Shown here one piece after another: positions 34,759 through 43,267 of a stretch of 64,000 nucleotides of DNA; positions within the stretch are counted from its first letter, which is position 1, and every line of letters begins with the position of its first letter. The stretch lies in NCBI GenBank assembly GCA_023432405.1, contig JAEYUQ010000010.1:1-64000 (forward strand), in the 5' to 3' direction. This stretch comes from Actinomycetes bacterium (GTDB lineage: Bacteria; Actinomycetota; Actinomycetes; Mycobacteriales; Mycobacteriaceae). The notes below the pieces were generated by a model. It worked only from the letters and a program-made list of their open reading frames with translations, was not told the origin of the DNA and searched no databases. Made by a program: the position numbers and the translations under genes.

Positions 34759-36024
34759 TTACCCGTGGATAATTCTCACGGCTTCTGTAATAGCGTCAGG
34801 ATCAGTGGAGGGAAGTACACCGTGCCCTAGGTTGAAGATGTGGCCAGAGGCATCGCCAGCCTGTATTGCACGCTCAGCCTGAGCTTTGATCTCCGCAATC
34901 TCTTCGGTGAGTACTTCCGCCCCAGCGAAGAGAAGAGCAGGATCCAGGTTGCCCTGCAACACGACGGGTGACGTGTCGCCACTGTGATGTATGCCAGCAG
35001 TGTGGTGTGGAGCGCTATCTTGCGGACTGCCACTGACAGTGCGGTCAAGGCTCCTGCGAGAAGCAGCAATGCGTCTGGCGGCACTATCCAGGGGAACGCG
35101 CCAATCCACGCCCATCACCTCTGAGCCTGCCTCAGACATGGCACTCAGAAGCTCCCCTGTGGTCACACCAAAGTGGATACGTGGGATTCCAGCCGCCCCT
35201 GTAGCGGGACACTCCACTTCCTGCGCACGTGCGACGTCGCCCCTCCCCGACACCGTGGCACCGTCCCTCACTGACATGGTGGCCTCGTCCCTCACTGACA
35301 CACCAGCACCGTCCTTCTCCGACACCGTGGCAACGTGTTCCATAATCTGTGTGGAGTACGGCAAAACATAGCGACGATAATCCCGTTCATTGAGGAAACC
35401 GGCCCAGGAATCAAAAAGCTGTACCGCGTCCACCCCAGCCTCAATTTGCACCTCCAGGAAGGTGTTAATGATGGGTACCAAACGCTCCATGAGGGCGTGC
35501 CACAGCTTCTCCTCAGCGTGCATCATGGTTTTTGTCAGCTCATGGTTGCGGCTAGGCCCTCCCTCCACCAGGTAACTCGCCAGAGTAAAAGGTGCTCCTG
35601 CAAACCCAATGAGAGCCTGCGTATCGCTCAGCTCGGAGATGATAGCTTGGATTCCCTCGGTGACCTCCGGGACGTCGTCAAGGAAAGGCAGAAGCTGCAC
35701 ATCCTCCAGACTGCGGATGGGACGATCCACCACGGGCCCGCGCCCCGGCACAATATCAATATCCACACCAGCTGCTTTCAGAGGCACCACAATGTCCGAA
35801 AAGAGAATGGCGGCGTCCATGTCATGCCTGCGCACCGGCTGAAGTGTGATTTCAGCAAGCACATCAGGGGTAAAACAAGCCTCCAACATACCGATGTTGG
35901 CGCGAAGAGCTCGGTATTCCGGAAGAGAACGCCCAGCCTGACGCATAAACCAGACAGGGGTACGGTTGGGGGTTTCCCCACGGGCGGCCTGCAGCAGCGG
36001 AGCATCGGGAAGGTTTCTACGCAT
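34759..36024 (-). CDS. hemE: Uroporphyrinogen decarboxylase with two extra segments
   Basis: 421 residues against about 345-360 for the family. Decarboxylates the four acetate chains of uroporphyrinogen III. The N-terminal signature RTPVWFMRQAGRSLPEYRAL with the catalytic arginines, the Asp in ILFSDIVVP, and VQLFDSWAGFL are intact. An insert of about 48 residues (about 232-279) separates ...TQIMEH from IPRIHFGVTTGEL, and a second of about 30 lies before VVLQGNLDPALL. Insert 1 is a degenerate repeat (GVSVRDEATMSVRDGATVSG) whose DNA (about 35250-35335) is tandemly repeated. Both sit at loop positions, so the enzyme is probably active. Confidence 0.95.
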   Translation of the reverse strand: MRRNLPDAPLLQAARGETPNRTPVWFMRQAGRSLPEYRALRANIGMLEACFTPDVLAEITLQPVRRHDMDAAILFSDIVVPLKAAGVDIDIVPGRGPVVDRPIRSLEDVQLLPFLDDVPEVTEGIQAIISELSDTQALIGFAGAPFTLASYLVEGGPSRNHELTKTMMHAEEKLWHALMERLVPIINTFLEVQIEAGVDAVQLFDSWAGFLNERDYRRYVLPYSTQIMEHVATVSEKDGAGVSVRDEATMSVRDGATVSGRGDVARAQEVECPATGAAGIPRIHFGVTTGELLSAMSEAGSEVMGVDWRVPLDSAARRIAASRRSLDRTVSGSPQDSAPHHTAGIHHSGDTSPVVLQGNLDPALLFAGAEVLTEEIAEIKAQAERAIQAGDASGHIFNLGHGVLPSTDPDAITEAVRIIHG

Positions 36025-36065
36025 AGCGCTTCATTCTACGGGCAAGCCCCCTAAGATTTTCCCCA

Positions 36066-38696
36066 CTAGAGCTTGCGCGCGCGCCGAGACCTCCACTCAA
36101 TCAGCAAGGAGGCCCCCAGCATGAGCACCGTTGCCATCATTGGGGGCAGAAGCCCCAAAACTGCTAGCACCGCTGCGGCGCCGTTGTATGTCCAGGCCAG
36201 CCAGATGTTGGAGTCAATAATGGAGGACACTTTTCGGCAGTGGCTGAACAGTTCCGGTATGGCGCTGAGGTCCTTGCGCAGCACCACCACCTCTGCGCCG
36301 GTATCCTTTCCGGCCAGTCTGTCCAAGGGTGCATCCGCGCCCATGAGAATGCCTGCATCGGCCACCTTGAGGCAACCCATGATGGAATCATCCCCCACAA
36401 TAGCCACGCGAGCGCCACGGGCTCGCACCTCTCGAATGGCCTGCGGTTTTCTGGATGTCTCAATTCCCGCCAAAACTTCATCAATTCCCAGACGGTCTGC
36501 AATCCTTCGGGCTACCGGATAGGTGTCACGGCTCAGCATCATCGTGTGCAGCCCCATGCTTTCCAGTTTTTGGATAGCTTCTGCGGCTTCGGAACGCTCG
36601 TCGATAGTGATGGAAATTACTCCGCGGTCTTTCCCTTTCCATCCCACAATCACAGGTGAACCCCCATTGGCGACGGCCGTTGCCAGCCTACTGTGGAGAT
36701 TTTCCAGGGTGCGCGGGCGCCATAGACGCGCTTCCACCTGACGTTCGGGCGTGTCATCATCCCCAGGGAGGGTGATAATCCCGGTGAAGGAACCATCCGC
36801 ATTCACATGGGTATTGGTGGCTTCTAGCCAGCGGGGAATGGACTCGCCCCCGCCACCGGCGTCCCGTGATTCACGGGCGGCGTGAATGATAGCAAGGGAC
36901 ACCGGGTGGCGGGATTCCACCACCAGGGCACCTGCCACCCTCAAAATGAGCTCCGGGTTCTCCCCATGTTCGGCCACTATGGTCTCCACATTCATGGAGT
37001 TTGTGGTGAGAGTACCCACGCGGTTGAAAATCACCCTATCCACTGTTTCCAGGGCACGGATAGATTCGCCGTCTCGCAGGAGGAGCCCTCGGCGGGCGGC
37101 GGCTTCAATACCGTGCCGGGTGGCCATAGCGCTGGACAGAGCTAGAGCCACAGGTGCCACGCAGCTCAAGAGCGCCAGGGTTGTGCTGATAGACTGAGTG
37201 AAATTCCTGGTGATAATCACCCACAGCGCAGCATTGAACAGGGCTGCCACCAGCACTATAGGCACAAGCATGGAGGCAGAGCGCGTGGCTAACCAGGCAA
37301 AGCGTGTCTGGGCTTGGGTGGCCATCACCACCCAGCGGCGAATTCCTGCCAGCCGAGTGCGATGCCCTGTGCGAGTCACACGCAGCTTCACCTGACCAGA
37401 TTCCAACCAGGAACCGGCATATACTTTGGAGGACACCTTGATGGAGCCTTCGGGAATAATTCCACTTAGGTGACCATCGGCAATCACACCCGAGCCGCCA
37501 ATGATTGTGCCATCGGCGGGCAGATAATGCCCGGCTGAGACTGTCACATCATCGCCCACATTGAACTCTGAAGAGTGAATGATGGCCTGCTCGCGCTTCC
37601 CGGTCTTGCGGTTACGGTGAACCACCTCGAAGTCCCCGTGCATATCTTCCAGACGCCGGGTCACCTCATCGAGCAGACTGGACTGTGTGGATTGGGTGAG
37701 CAGGCGCCCCAGAAGCAAAAGAACCGTCATCCCACAGGCAACATCGAAGAAAATCTCCTGATGCCCATCGGAAATAAGTGCAGGGGTAATCCATGCGGTA
37801 CTGGAGTGCCAGTGCGGGTCACCTGCTTTCCCCACCAGGAGCACAAGAACAGACCAGAAGTACGCCAACAGAATTGCCACAGCACTGGCAGCATCCAGTG
37901 CGGAAAGACCTCGGCGCAGCCCACCCAAGGCTGCACGATGGAATGGCCACGCCCCCCATGCCACCACTGGAAGGGCCAGGGCAGCCACCACCCACTGCCA
38001 GTAGGGAAATTGGAGATCCTGCACCCTACTGAGAATGAGTACCGGAAGAGTGAGGAGTAGTGAGACCACGAGACGACGCCGCGTGGTGAGCGCGCGAGCT
38101 GTAAACAACACCTCCGGGTCATCTTCAAAATCAGGCGCGGTGTCCTCCAGTGTGGTGTGATGTGCCACCCACCCTGCAGCTTGAGCACGCTTCAACTCAC
38201 TATCCGCCTGCCTTTGGGAGCGACGCAAATACCACCCCTGCTGGGAGCGGAACTCCTCATCGTGGTGGTGTAAACGCTTAGCCGCGGACTCGGAGCGTTT
38301 CACCAGGCGACGTCGCAGGGCGTCGTCAGTGAGACCTGCCTCCACCCCAGCGTCAGCAAACACCTTGTTGATTACCGTGATAGGTAAACTCATGGGGGCA
38401 GATACCCAGCCACGGTGTTCCGAATAAATGATTTTGGCGCGAACACCGGGAATCTCGTGGAAAGCGTTTTCGAGCTCTTCCACCTCGGCGGGCTCTTTAA
38501 GTCCGTGAATCTCATAGCTGTAGGAGATTTTGGTTTCGCTGTGAGGATCCGCGGAAAGGTTCCTGCGTCCACGGCTGAAATCTATACCGAGCTGGCGGGC
38601 GGATTCTTTCGCCGCGTTAATGGCACTGGAGGCACGCTGATCTGCACTGTCCAGGTTGCCGATACTGTTCACAAGTCCAACCCCCGACGTATCCAT
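36066..38696 (-). CDS. P1B-type ATPase homologue lacking catalytic residues (pseudo-ATPase)
   Basis: 876 residues with the complete layout of a heavy-metal P-type ATPase: HMA-like N-terminus without CxxC, TM pairs, actuator domain, P and N domains, C-terminal TM pair. Yet the signatures have decayed while the frame stays open. The phosphorylation motif DKTGT reads NRVGT (Asn558, codon AAC at 37023-37025). The metal-site CPC reads CVAP (512-515), TGE reads PEG, and GDGxND reads GDDSIM (768-773). HP at 597-598 and the TLT after the catalytic site persist. It cannot form an aspartyl phosphate, so transport by the normal cycle is excluded; a regulatory, binding or scaffold role is inferred. Sits between hemE and hemB and overlaps the upstream gene by 28 bp. 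Confidence 0.85.
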   Translation of the reverse strand: MDTSGVGLVNSIGNLDSADQRASSAINAAKESARQLGIDFSRGRRNLSADPHSETKISYSYEIHGLKEPAEVEELENAFHEIPGVRAKIIYSEHRGWVSAPMSLPITVINKVFADAGVEAGLTDDALRRRLVKRSESAAKRLHHHDEEFRSQQGWYLRRSQRQADSELKRAQAAGWVAHHTTLEDTAPDFEDDPEVLFTARALTTRRRLVVSLLLTLPVLILSRVQDLQFPYWQWVVAALALPVVAWGAWPFHRAALGGLRRGLSALDAASAVAILLAYFWSVLVLLVGKAGDPHWHSSTAWITPALISDGHQEIFFDVACGMTVLLLLGRLLTQSTQSSLLDEVTRRLEDMHGDFEVVHRNRKTGKREQAIIHSSEFNVGDDVTVSAGHYLPADGTIIGGSGVIADGHLSGIIPEGSIKVSSKVYAGSWLESGQVKLRVTRTGHRTRLAGIRRWVVMATQAQTRFAWLATRSASMLVPIVLVAALFNAALWVIITRNFTQSISTTLALLSCVAPVALALSSAMATRHGIEAAARRGLLLRDGESIRALETVDRVIFNRVGTLTTNSMNVETIVAEHGENPELILRVAGALVVESRHPVSLAIIHAARESRDAGGGGESIPRWLEATNTHVNADGSFTGIITLPGDDDTPERQVEARLWRPRTLENLHSRLATAVANGGSPVIVGWKGKDRGVISITIDERSEAAEAIQKLESMGLHTMMLSRDTYPVARRIADRLGIDEVLAGIETSRKPQAIREVRARGARVAIVGDDSIMGCLKVADAGILMGADAPLDRLAGKDTGAEVVVLRKDLSAIPELFSHCRKVSSIIDSNIWLAWTYNGAAAVLAVLGLLPPMMATVLMLGASLLIEWRSRRARKL

Positions 38697-39250
38697 TCCA
38701 CGGTTTCCTTACGCATGAGCACAATGACGATGAGGGCACCCACCACTCCGCTGAGAATCATGGTGATACCGAAGGCCATTTCCAGGGGCAGCGGCACGTC
38801 TCCGCTCAGGCGAGCACCAAGAGCCATCACTCCCCGAACGGCGTAAAAGCAGCCGAAGATAATGAAAAGGGTGCGCGTCCACACAGTTTTCTTGGTGGCA
38901 GTGCGCAGATTTCGACGTAGGAACAGAAGAATAAGCTGCACTGCAACCCCAAACAGGAAGGCAAACACCACGGAACTCATCACAATGGAATTCACCAGGG
39001 AGTCTGTGACCTGTACCTCGGGGGTGCCTTTCAGCATGGAGCGAATCTGCGTGGACAAGGAGGAGCGCGTCACAGAGTTAGTCAGATTAATGCTCATGTT
39101 GAGAAGCTGGTACAGGATTTCTAGCCCCACGGAGAGCAGAATGAGGCGAGCAGCTAACACCACAGATTCAGGCGGTGTGTGAGCTGCTGAGCTGCTAGGG
39201 GCATCCTGCATCGGCTGATGGACATTCATCCGAGGGGGAACCTGAGGCAC
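38669..39250 (-). CDS. Four-TM membrane protein of the heme cluster, unknown function
   Basis: 193 residues with TM segments near residues 33-55, 88-108, 125-145 and 155-178. No recognised domain. GTG 39250 is supported by AAAAGGA 8 nt upstream and lies 2 bp beyond the hemB stop; ATG 39229 is an alternative. The 3' end overlaps the pseudo-ATPase start by 28 bp. Tight spacing to hemB on one side and to the ATPase homologue on the other suggests it is translated with them and may form a complex with the ATPase-like protein. Confidence 0.8.
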   Translation of the reverse strand: MPQVPPRMNVHQPMQDAPSSSAAHTPPESVVLAARLILLSVGLEILYQLLNMSINLTNSVTRSSLSTQIRSMLKGTPEVQVTDSLVNSIVMSSVVFAFLFGVAVQLILLFLRRNLRTATKKTVWTRTLFIIFGCFYAVRGVMALGARLSGDVPLPLEMAFGITMILSGVVGALIVIVLMRKETVEWIRRGLDL

Positions 39251-39252
39251 AA

Positions 39253-40416
39253 TTACAATCCTTTTCCAGAGGCAACATCTGTTGTGACTGCGTCTGCTGA
39301 GACCGTACCATCTGCGGAACCGCTGGCGGCTTCCGCACTGCCAGCCGACCCCGTCACCCCAACAGCTCTCAAAGCACGGGCGACATCGAGGGCAAAGTAC
39401 GTCAAAATCTGCTGAGCCCCAGCCCGTTTAATGGAGGTCAAGGTTTCCATAACAACCTTGTCGCGATCAATCCACCCATTGCGCGCCGCCGCCTCAATCA
39501 TGGAATACTCCCCGGACACCTGATAGGCAGCAACCGGAACCAGAGACATCTCAGAAACCTTTGTCAGAACGTCCAGGTATGGCAGTGCAGGCTTGACCAT
39601 CACAAAATCGGCGCCCTCTTCAATATCCAGCTCAACTTCCAGCAAGGATTCCTTCACATTGGCGGGATCTTGCTGGTAGGCGCGCCGATCGCCTTGGAGA
39701 GAAGAGCCCACAGCCTCACGGAAAGGCCCAAAAAACGCGGAAGCGTACTTTGCGGAATACGCCATAATAGCGACGTCGTTAAAGCCAGCGTTATCTAAAG
39801 CTCGGCGGATTTCCCCCACCTGGCCGTCCATCATTCCCGAGGGGCTCACAATGTGGGCACCAGCCTCAGCTTGTGCCACAGCCATCTGACAGTAGAGAGG
39901 AAGGGTTGCATCATTATCGACGACCGTCCGTCCCCAGCGATCCGTTGTCACTACTCCGCAGTGCCCGTGGTCGGTGAATTCATCCAGGCAGGTGTCCGCC
40001 ATCACTATCAGCTCATCTCCGAACTCTTCTCGCAGAGCTCGTACCCCTCGGTTGAGGATTCCCTCCGGGTTCCAGGCCTGGGAGCCTTGAGCATCTTTCT
40101 GCTCTTCCAGGGGGACCCCGAAAAGATCTATACAGGGAACACCTGCTTCAAGGAGTTCCTCGCCCAGTGCGAGGAGAGAATCCACCGTGTGCTGATATTG
40201 ACCTGGCATTGCAGAAATCTCGCGGGGCTCACGAATCCCGTCCGCCACAAATGCAGGCAGTATGAAATCTTGTGGGTTCAACTGCGTCTCGGCCACAAAC
40301 TTCCGCAAGAGTGGAGTAGAGCGCAAACGACGGGGGCGTCGCTGAGGAAAGCGCTGTCCAGGCTGCTGCAGAGTGTGGGCGAAGGGTTGCTCGGGTTGAT
40401 TCATGCGTCCCATCAT
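39253..40416 (-). CDS. hemB: Delta-aminolevulinic acid dehydratase (porphobilinogen synthase)
   Basis: 387 residues. Condenses two 5-aminolevulinates to porphobilinogen. The metal-site segment MADTCLDEFTDHGHCGVV has two of the usual cysteines. The Schiff-base lysines lie in MAYSAKYASAFFGPFREA and DFVMVKPALPYLDVL. The last 35 residues are an Ala/Ser/Gly/Val-rich tail (SAGSAEAASGSADGTVSA), an addition to the standard fold. Two adjacent Met codons and a third at 40404 could start it; the ribosome site is weak. Confidence 0.95.
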   Translation of the reverse strand: MMGRMNQPEQPFAHTLQQPGQRFPQRRPRRLRSTPLLRKFVAETQLNPQDFILPAFVADGIREPREISAMPGQYQHTVDSLLALGEELLEAGVPCIDLFGVPLEEQKDAQGSQAWNPEGILNRGVRALREEFGDELIVMADTCLDEFTDHGHCGVVTTDRWGRTVVDNDATLPLYCQMAVAQAEAGAHIVSPSGMMDGQVGEIRRALDNAGFNDVAIMAYSAKYASAFFGPFREAVGSSLQGDRRAYQQDPANVKESLLEVELDIEEGADFVMVKPALPYLDVLTKVSEMSLVPVAAYQVSGEYSMIEAAARNGWIDRDKVVMETLTSIKRAGAQQILTYFALDVARALRAVGVTGSAGSAEAASGSADGTVSADAVTTDVASGKGL

Positions 40417-40449
40417 AGGCGGAGGCGCACCTCACCACGCTGGGAGCTT

Positions 40450-42189
40450 CTACTTCGAGGCCCCCGTACCTGCTGCACCCTTCTCGCCGTTCTTCCGACG
40501 CGCACGGCGCTTCTTCTTCGGTGGCGGCAACTGTCCAGCCGCACGCAAAGCAGCCACATGAGCAGCAAGGGCGTCGACAAGGGAAGGTATGTCTGACACC
40601 TCCGGCACCACGTCCACCCGCACACCCAACTCGCGGGCAGCTGCAGCTGTAGAGGGTCCAATGCAGCTAATGATGGTGCGCTGGTGAGGTTTACCGGCAA
40701 TGCCCACCAGGTTCTTCACCGTGGAGGGGGAGGTGAAACACACCGCATCAAAGCCACCCGATTTAATCATGGTGCGCACCTCGGCGGAGGGAGGAGCAGC
40801 CCGAACAGTGCGGTATGCCACCACCTCATCAACACCCCAGCCTGCCGCCTCTAAGCCAGATACCAGGATTTCCCCACCAATGTCTGCACGTGGCACAAGC
40901 ACACGGCCCACAGGATCAAGCTCTTCATCGTATTCGGGGAAAACCTCAAGGAGACCTTCAGCGTTTTGGTGACGTTTATCCGGCAGAAGCTCCGGTGTCA
41001 TGCCAAGCTCTGTAATAGCTTGGGCAGTCTTGCGGCCCACCGCAGCCAGATGCACTCCAGCAAAGGCGCGGGCATCCAGACCAAACTCCCGGATTTTATC
41101 CCACACCACTTTCACCGCATTGGCGGAGGCAAACACAATCCAGCGGTAACGGCCTTCCACGATCCCCTTAATGGCACGTTCCATCTGGGCGGGATTGCGC
41201 GGCGGCTCCACGGAAATAGTGGGCACCTCCTGGGGAATAGCGCCGTAACCAGCCAGGCAGGTGGTCATGGGGCCAGCCTGGGACTTCGCACGTGGCACCA
41301 GCACACGCCACCCGTAGAGGGGCCGATTCTCCCACCAGGAGTACTTGGAGCGGCTATCCACACCGCGCCCCACGGTCACCACAAGTTTCCCGTCCAGATC
41401 CGCGTCCAGCTTCCCCAAGGTTCCGAGAGTGACGTCATGGGTGCGCTGCAAAGCGGTGGTTCCGTGGACCGTCACGGACACCGGAGTAGAAGAACTCAGG
41501 CCCCGCTCTAATAACTGCTCAGAGATAGCGGGCAGATGGGACGCTTCGGACTGAACAATCAGGGGCTGGGGGGCTGTGGCAAGCTGATCCCAATCCACCT
41601 CACCGTGAGTGAGATCCACTTCCGTGCAGGTGGACCCCACAGCAATTCCGGCAAAGGTGGGCACCGTTGCTGGCAGAGACATTCCTGGAACGATGTGGAA
41701 ATCCACATCTCTGCGGCTAGCCACAGAAATCTCCGCGAGGGCGTCGTCACTGGACAGAGGGTTCCCTCCCACCAGGCGAATCACATTCTCACCCTCGGCG
41801 GTCACCTCAAGCAACCAGTCGATGACCTCCTCGGGGGTCATCCCCTCAGCCACCGTAATATCAGCGGCGGTGGGCTCAGCCGGGCGCGGAGGACGACGCC
41901 GAGCACCATTGGCTTTTGCCTCAGCCACCAGTGCGGCGTAGGAGGCCTCATAGGCTTGGCGCTTGTCCTCGGGAACGGGGAGGGCAGACCCCACCACCAC
42001 TCTGACACCTTCTGGAACATCGGCATCAACCAGCGCAATGGCGTGTTGAGAGAGCACCTCCCTGGCACGAACCGTCAAGAGATCTGGGTTACCGGGACCG
42101 GCCCCGACAAAAAGAATCTTTCCCTGTGGGGTTGGCTGAGCCGAGGACGGGGCTGAGTCAGCCGAAGAAGCCTGCTGGGCTTTGGTCAT
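40450..42189 (-). CDS. hemD: Bifunctional uroporphyrinogen III methyltransferase-like/uroporphyrinogen III synthase
   Basis: 579 residues. An N-terminal tetrapyrrole-methylase domain (GKILFVGAGPGNPDLLTVRA, then ENVIRLVGGNPL, VPGMSL) is fused to a C-terminal HemD domain (about residues 300-545, with WIVFASANAVKVVWD and FDAVCFTSPSTVKNL). Such fusions are standard in Corynebacteriales. The HemD part closes uroporphyrinogen III from hydroxymethylbilane; whether the methylase part is active (siroheme branch) is uncertain, since the middle of that domain is Ala/Arg-rich (ANGARRRPPRPAEP). A Lys/Arg-rich tail (PPPKKKRRARRKNGEK) ends it. Confidence 0.93.
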   Translation of the reverse strand: MTKAQQASSADSAPSSAQPTPQGKILFVGAGPGNPDLLTVRAREVLSQHAIALVDADVPEGVRVVVGSALPVPEDKRQAYEASYAALVAEAKANGARRRPPRPAEPTAADITVAEGMTPEEVIDWLLEVTAEGENVIRLVGGNPLSSDDALAEISVASRRDVDFHIVPGMSLPATVPTFAGIAVGSTCTEVDLTHGEVDWDQLATAPQPLIVQSEASHLPAISEQLLERGLSSSTPVSVTVHGTTALQRTHDVTLGTLGKLDADLDGKLVVTVGRGVDSRSKYSWWENRPLYGWRVLVPRAKSQAGPMTTCLAGYGAIPQEVPTISVEPPRNPAQMERAIKGIVEGRYRWIVFASANAVKVVWDKIREFGLDARAFAGVHLAAVGRKTAQAITELGMTPELLPDKRHQNAEGLLEVFPEYDEELDPVGRVLVPRADIGGEILVSGLEAAGWGVDEVVAYRTVRAAPPSAEVRTMIKSGGFDAVCFTSPSTVKNLVGIAGKPHQRTIISCIGPSTAAAARELGVRVDVVPEVSDIPSLVDALAAHVAALRAAGQLPPPKKKRRARRKNGEKGAAGTGASK

Positions 42190-42301
42190 GGGGATCTTTT
42201 CTACACTCGTTGCTGGTAATTACTGGTATAAGTCCTGGTGACGGCGTTGTCTAGCAGAGACCGCACCTCATGTACGGCCGCGAAAGCCGTTATGGTATGC
42301 C

Positions 42302-43267
42302 CTAGCCTAATTGACTAGCCTCAGATTCCAAAAGCTGCGCCGCTCCCGCAGCTAGCAGCTCAGCCCCAAGATGGCGCCCAAGCTCTACAGGATCCGTTCC
42401 AGAACACGTCTGTGTGAGCTGTCGGCTGCCGTCCACGGCAAACACAGCGCCCGTGAGACTAAGGGTGGGTGTTTCTTCCTTGACGACGCCGCTGTCTGTG
42501 CCGGTTTCAGATGGCTGAGCATCCTCTGCGGCGCCAGGGTGAGTACCCTCCACCTCGGCATAGGCGGCAAGAGGGGCCGTACATCCAGCCTCCAGGAAAG
42601 CTAAAAGACTGCGCTCTGCTATCGCCGCTGCGTAGGCCTGCTTGTCCAACAGCCCATTGAGAATCTCCACTGTGGCGGTGTCAGATTTCCTGCACTCCAC
42701 CGCGAGAGCTCCCTGCGCTGGGGCTGGAAGGAACCTGTCGCAGGCAAAAAGCTCGGTGACCCGATCGCCCAACCCCAGGCGGGACAAACCGGCATACGCC
42801 AGAATCACAGCATCCAGCTCCCCGGTGGCCACTTTGCGCAGACGAGAGTCAACATTCCCTCGCAGGGGGCATAGCTCCAGGTCAGGGCGCAGCGCCTTCA
42901 CTTGGGCAACACGTCGAGGCGCTGAGGTTCCCACCTTTGCACCAGCTGGAAGCTCAGCCAAGGTCAAACCATCCCTGGCCACCAGCGCCTCGCGGTTATC
43001 GGCGCGACGCGGCACGATGAGATGAAACCGAGGATCGGGGGCCGTCGGTAAGTCTTTAAAAGAGTGAACAATAAGATCCACTTCACCACGGGCAAGAACC
43101 TCCCGGAGCTCCTGGGTAAACACCCCCACCCCAATGCGTTCCACCGGGGAGAGGTTCACATCTCCCTTGGTGGTAACGATGTGTAGCTGCCCATCTGGGA
43201 TAGCCTGAGCAATGGTTCCGGCCTGGGTCGTGGCCAGCTGTGATCCACGAGTACCTACTGTGAGCAT
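42302..43267 (-). CDS. hemC: Hydroxymethylbilane synthase (porphobilinogen deaminase)
   Basis: 321 residues. Polymerises four porphobilinogens. Active-site Asp in VDLIVHSFKDLPT, arginines in TSAPRRVAQ and CPLRGNVDSRLRK, and the dipyrromethane-attachment Cys229 in FLEAGCTAPLAAYAEV are all present. A 28-residue Glu/Thr-rich insert (about 242-268) follows that cysteine. The start lies within the end of hemA (13-bp overlap), so translation is coupled. Confidence 0.95.
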   Translation of the reverse strand: MLTVGTRGSQLATTQAGTIAQAIPDGQLHIVTTKGDVNLSPVERIGVGVFTQELREVLARGEVDLIVHSFKDLPTAPDPRFHLIVPRRADNREALVARDGLTLAELPAGAKVGTSAPRRVAQVKALRPDLELCPLRGNVDSRLRKVATGELDAVILAYAGLSRLGLGDRVTELFACDRFLPAPAQGALAVECRKSDTATVEILNGLLDKQAYAAAIAERSLLAFLEAGCTAPLAAYAEVEGTHPGAAEDAQPSETGTDSGVVKEETPTLSLTGAVFAVDGSRQLTQTCSGTDPVELGRHLGAELLAAGAAQLLESEASQLG

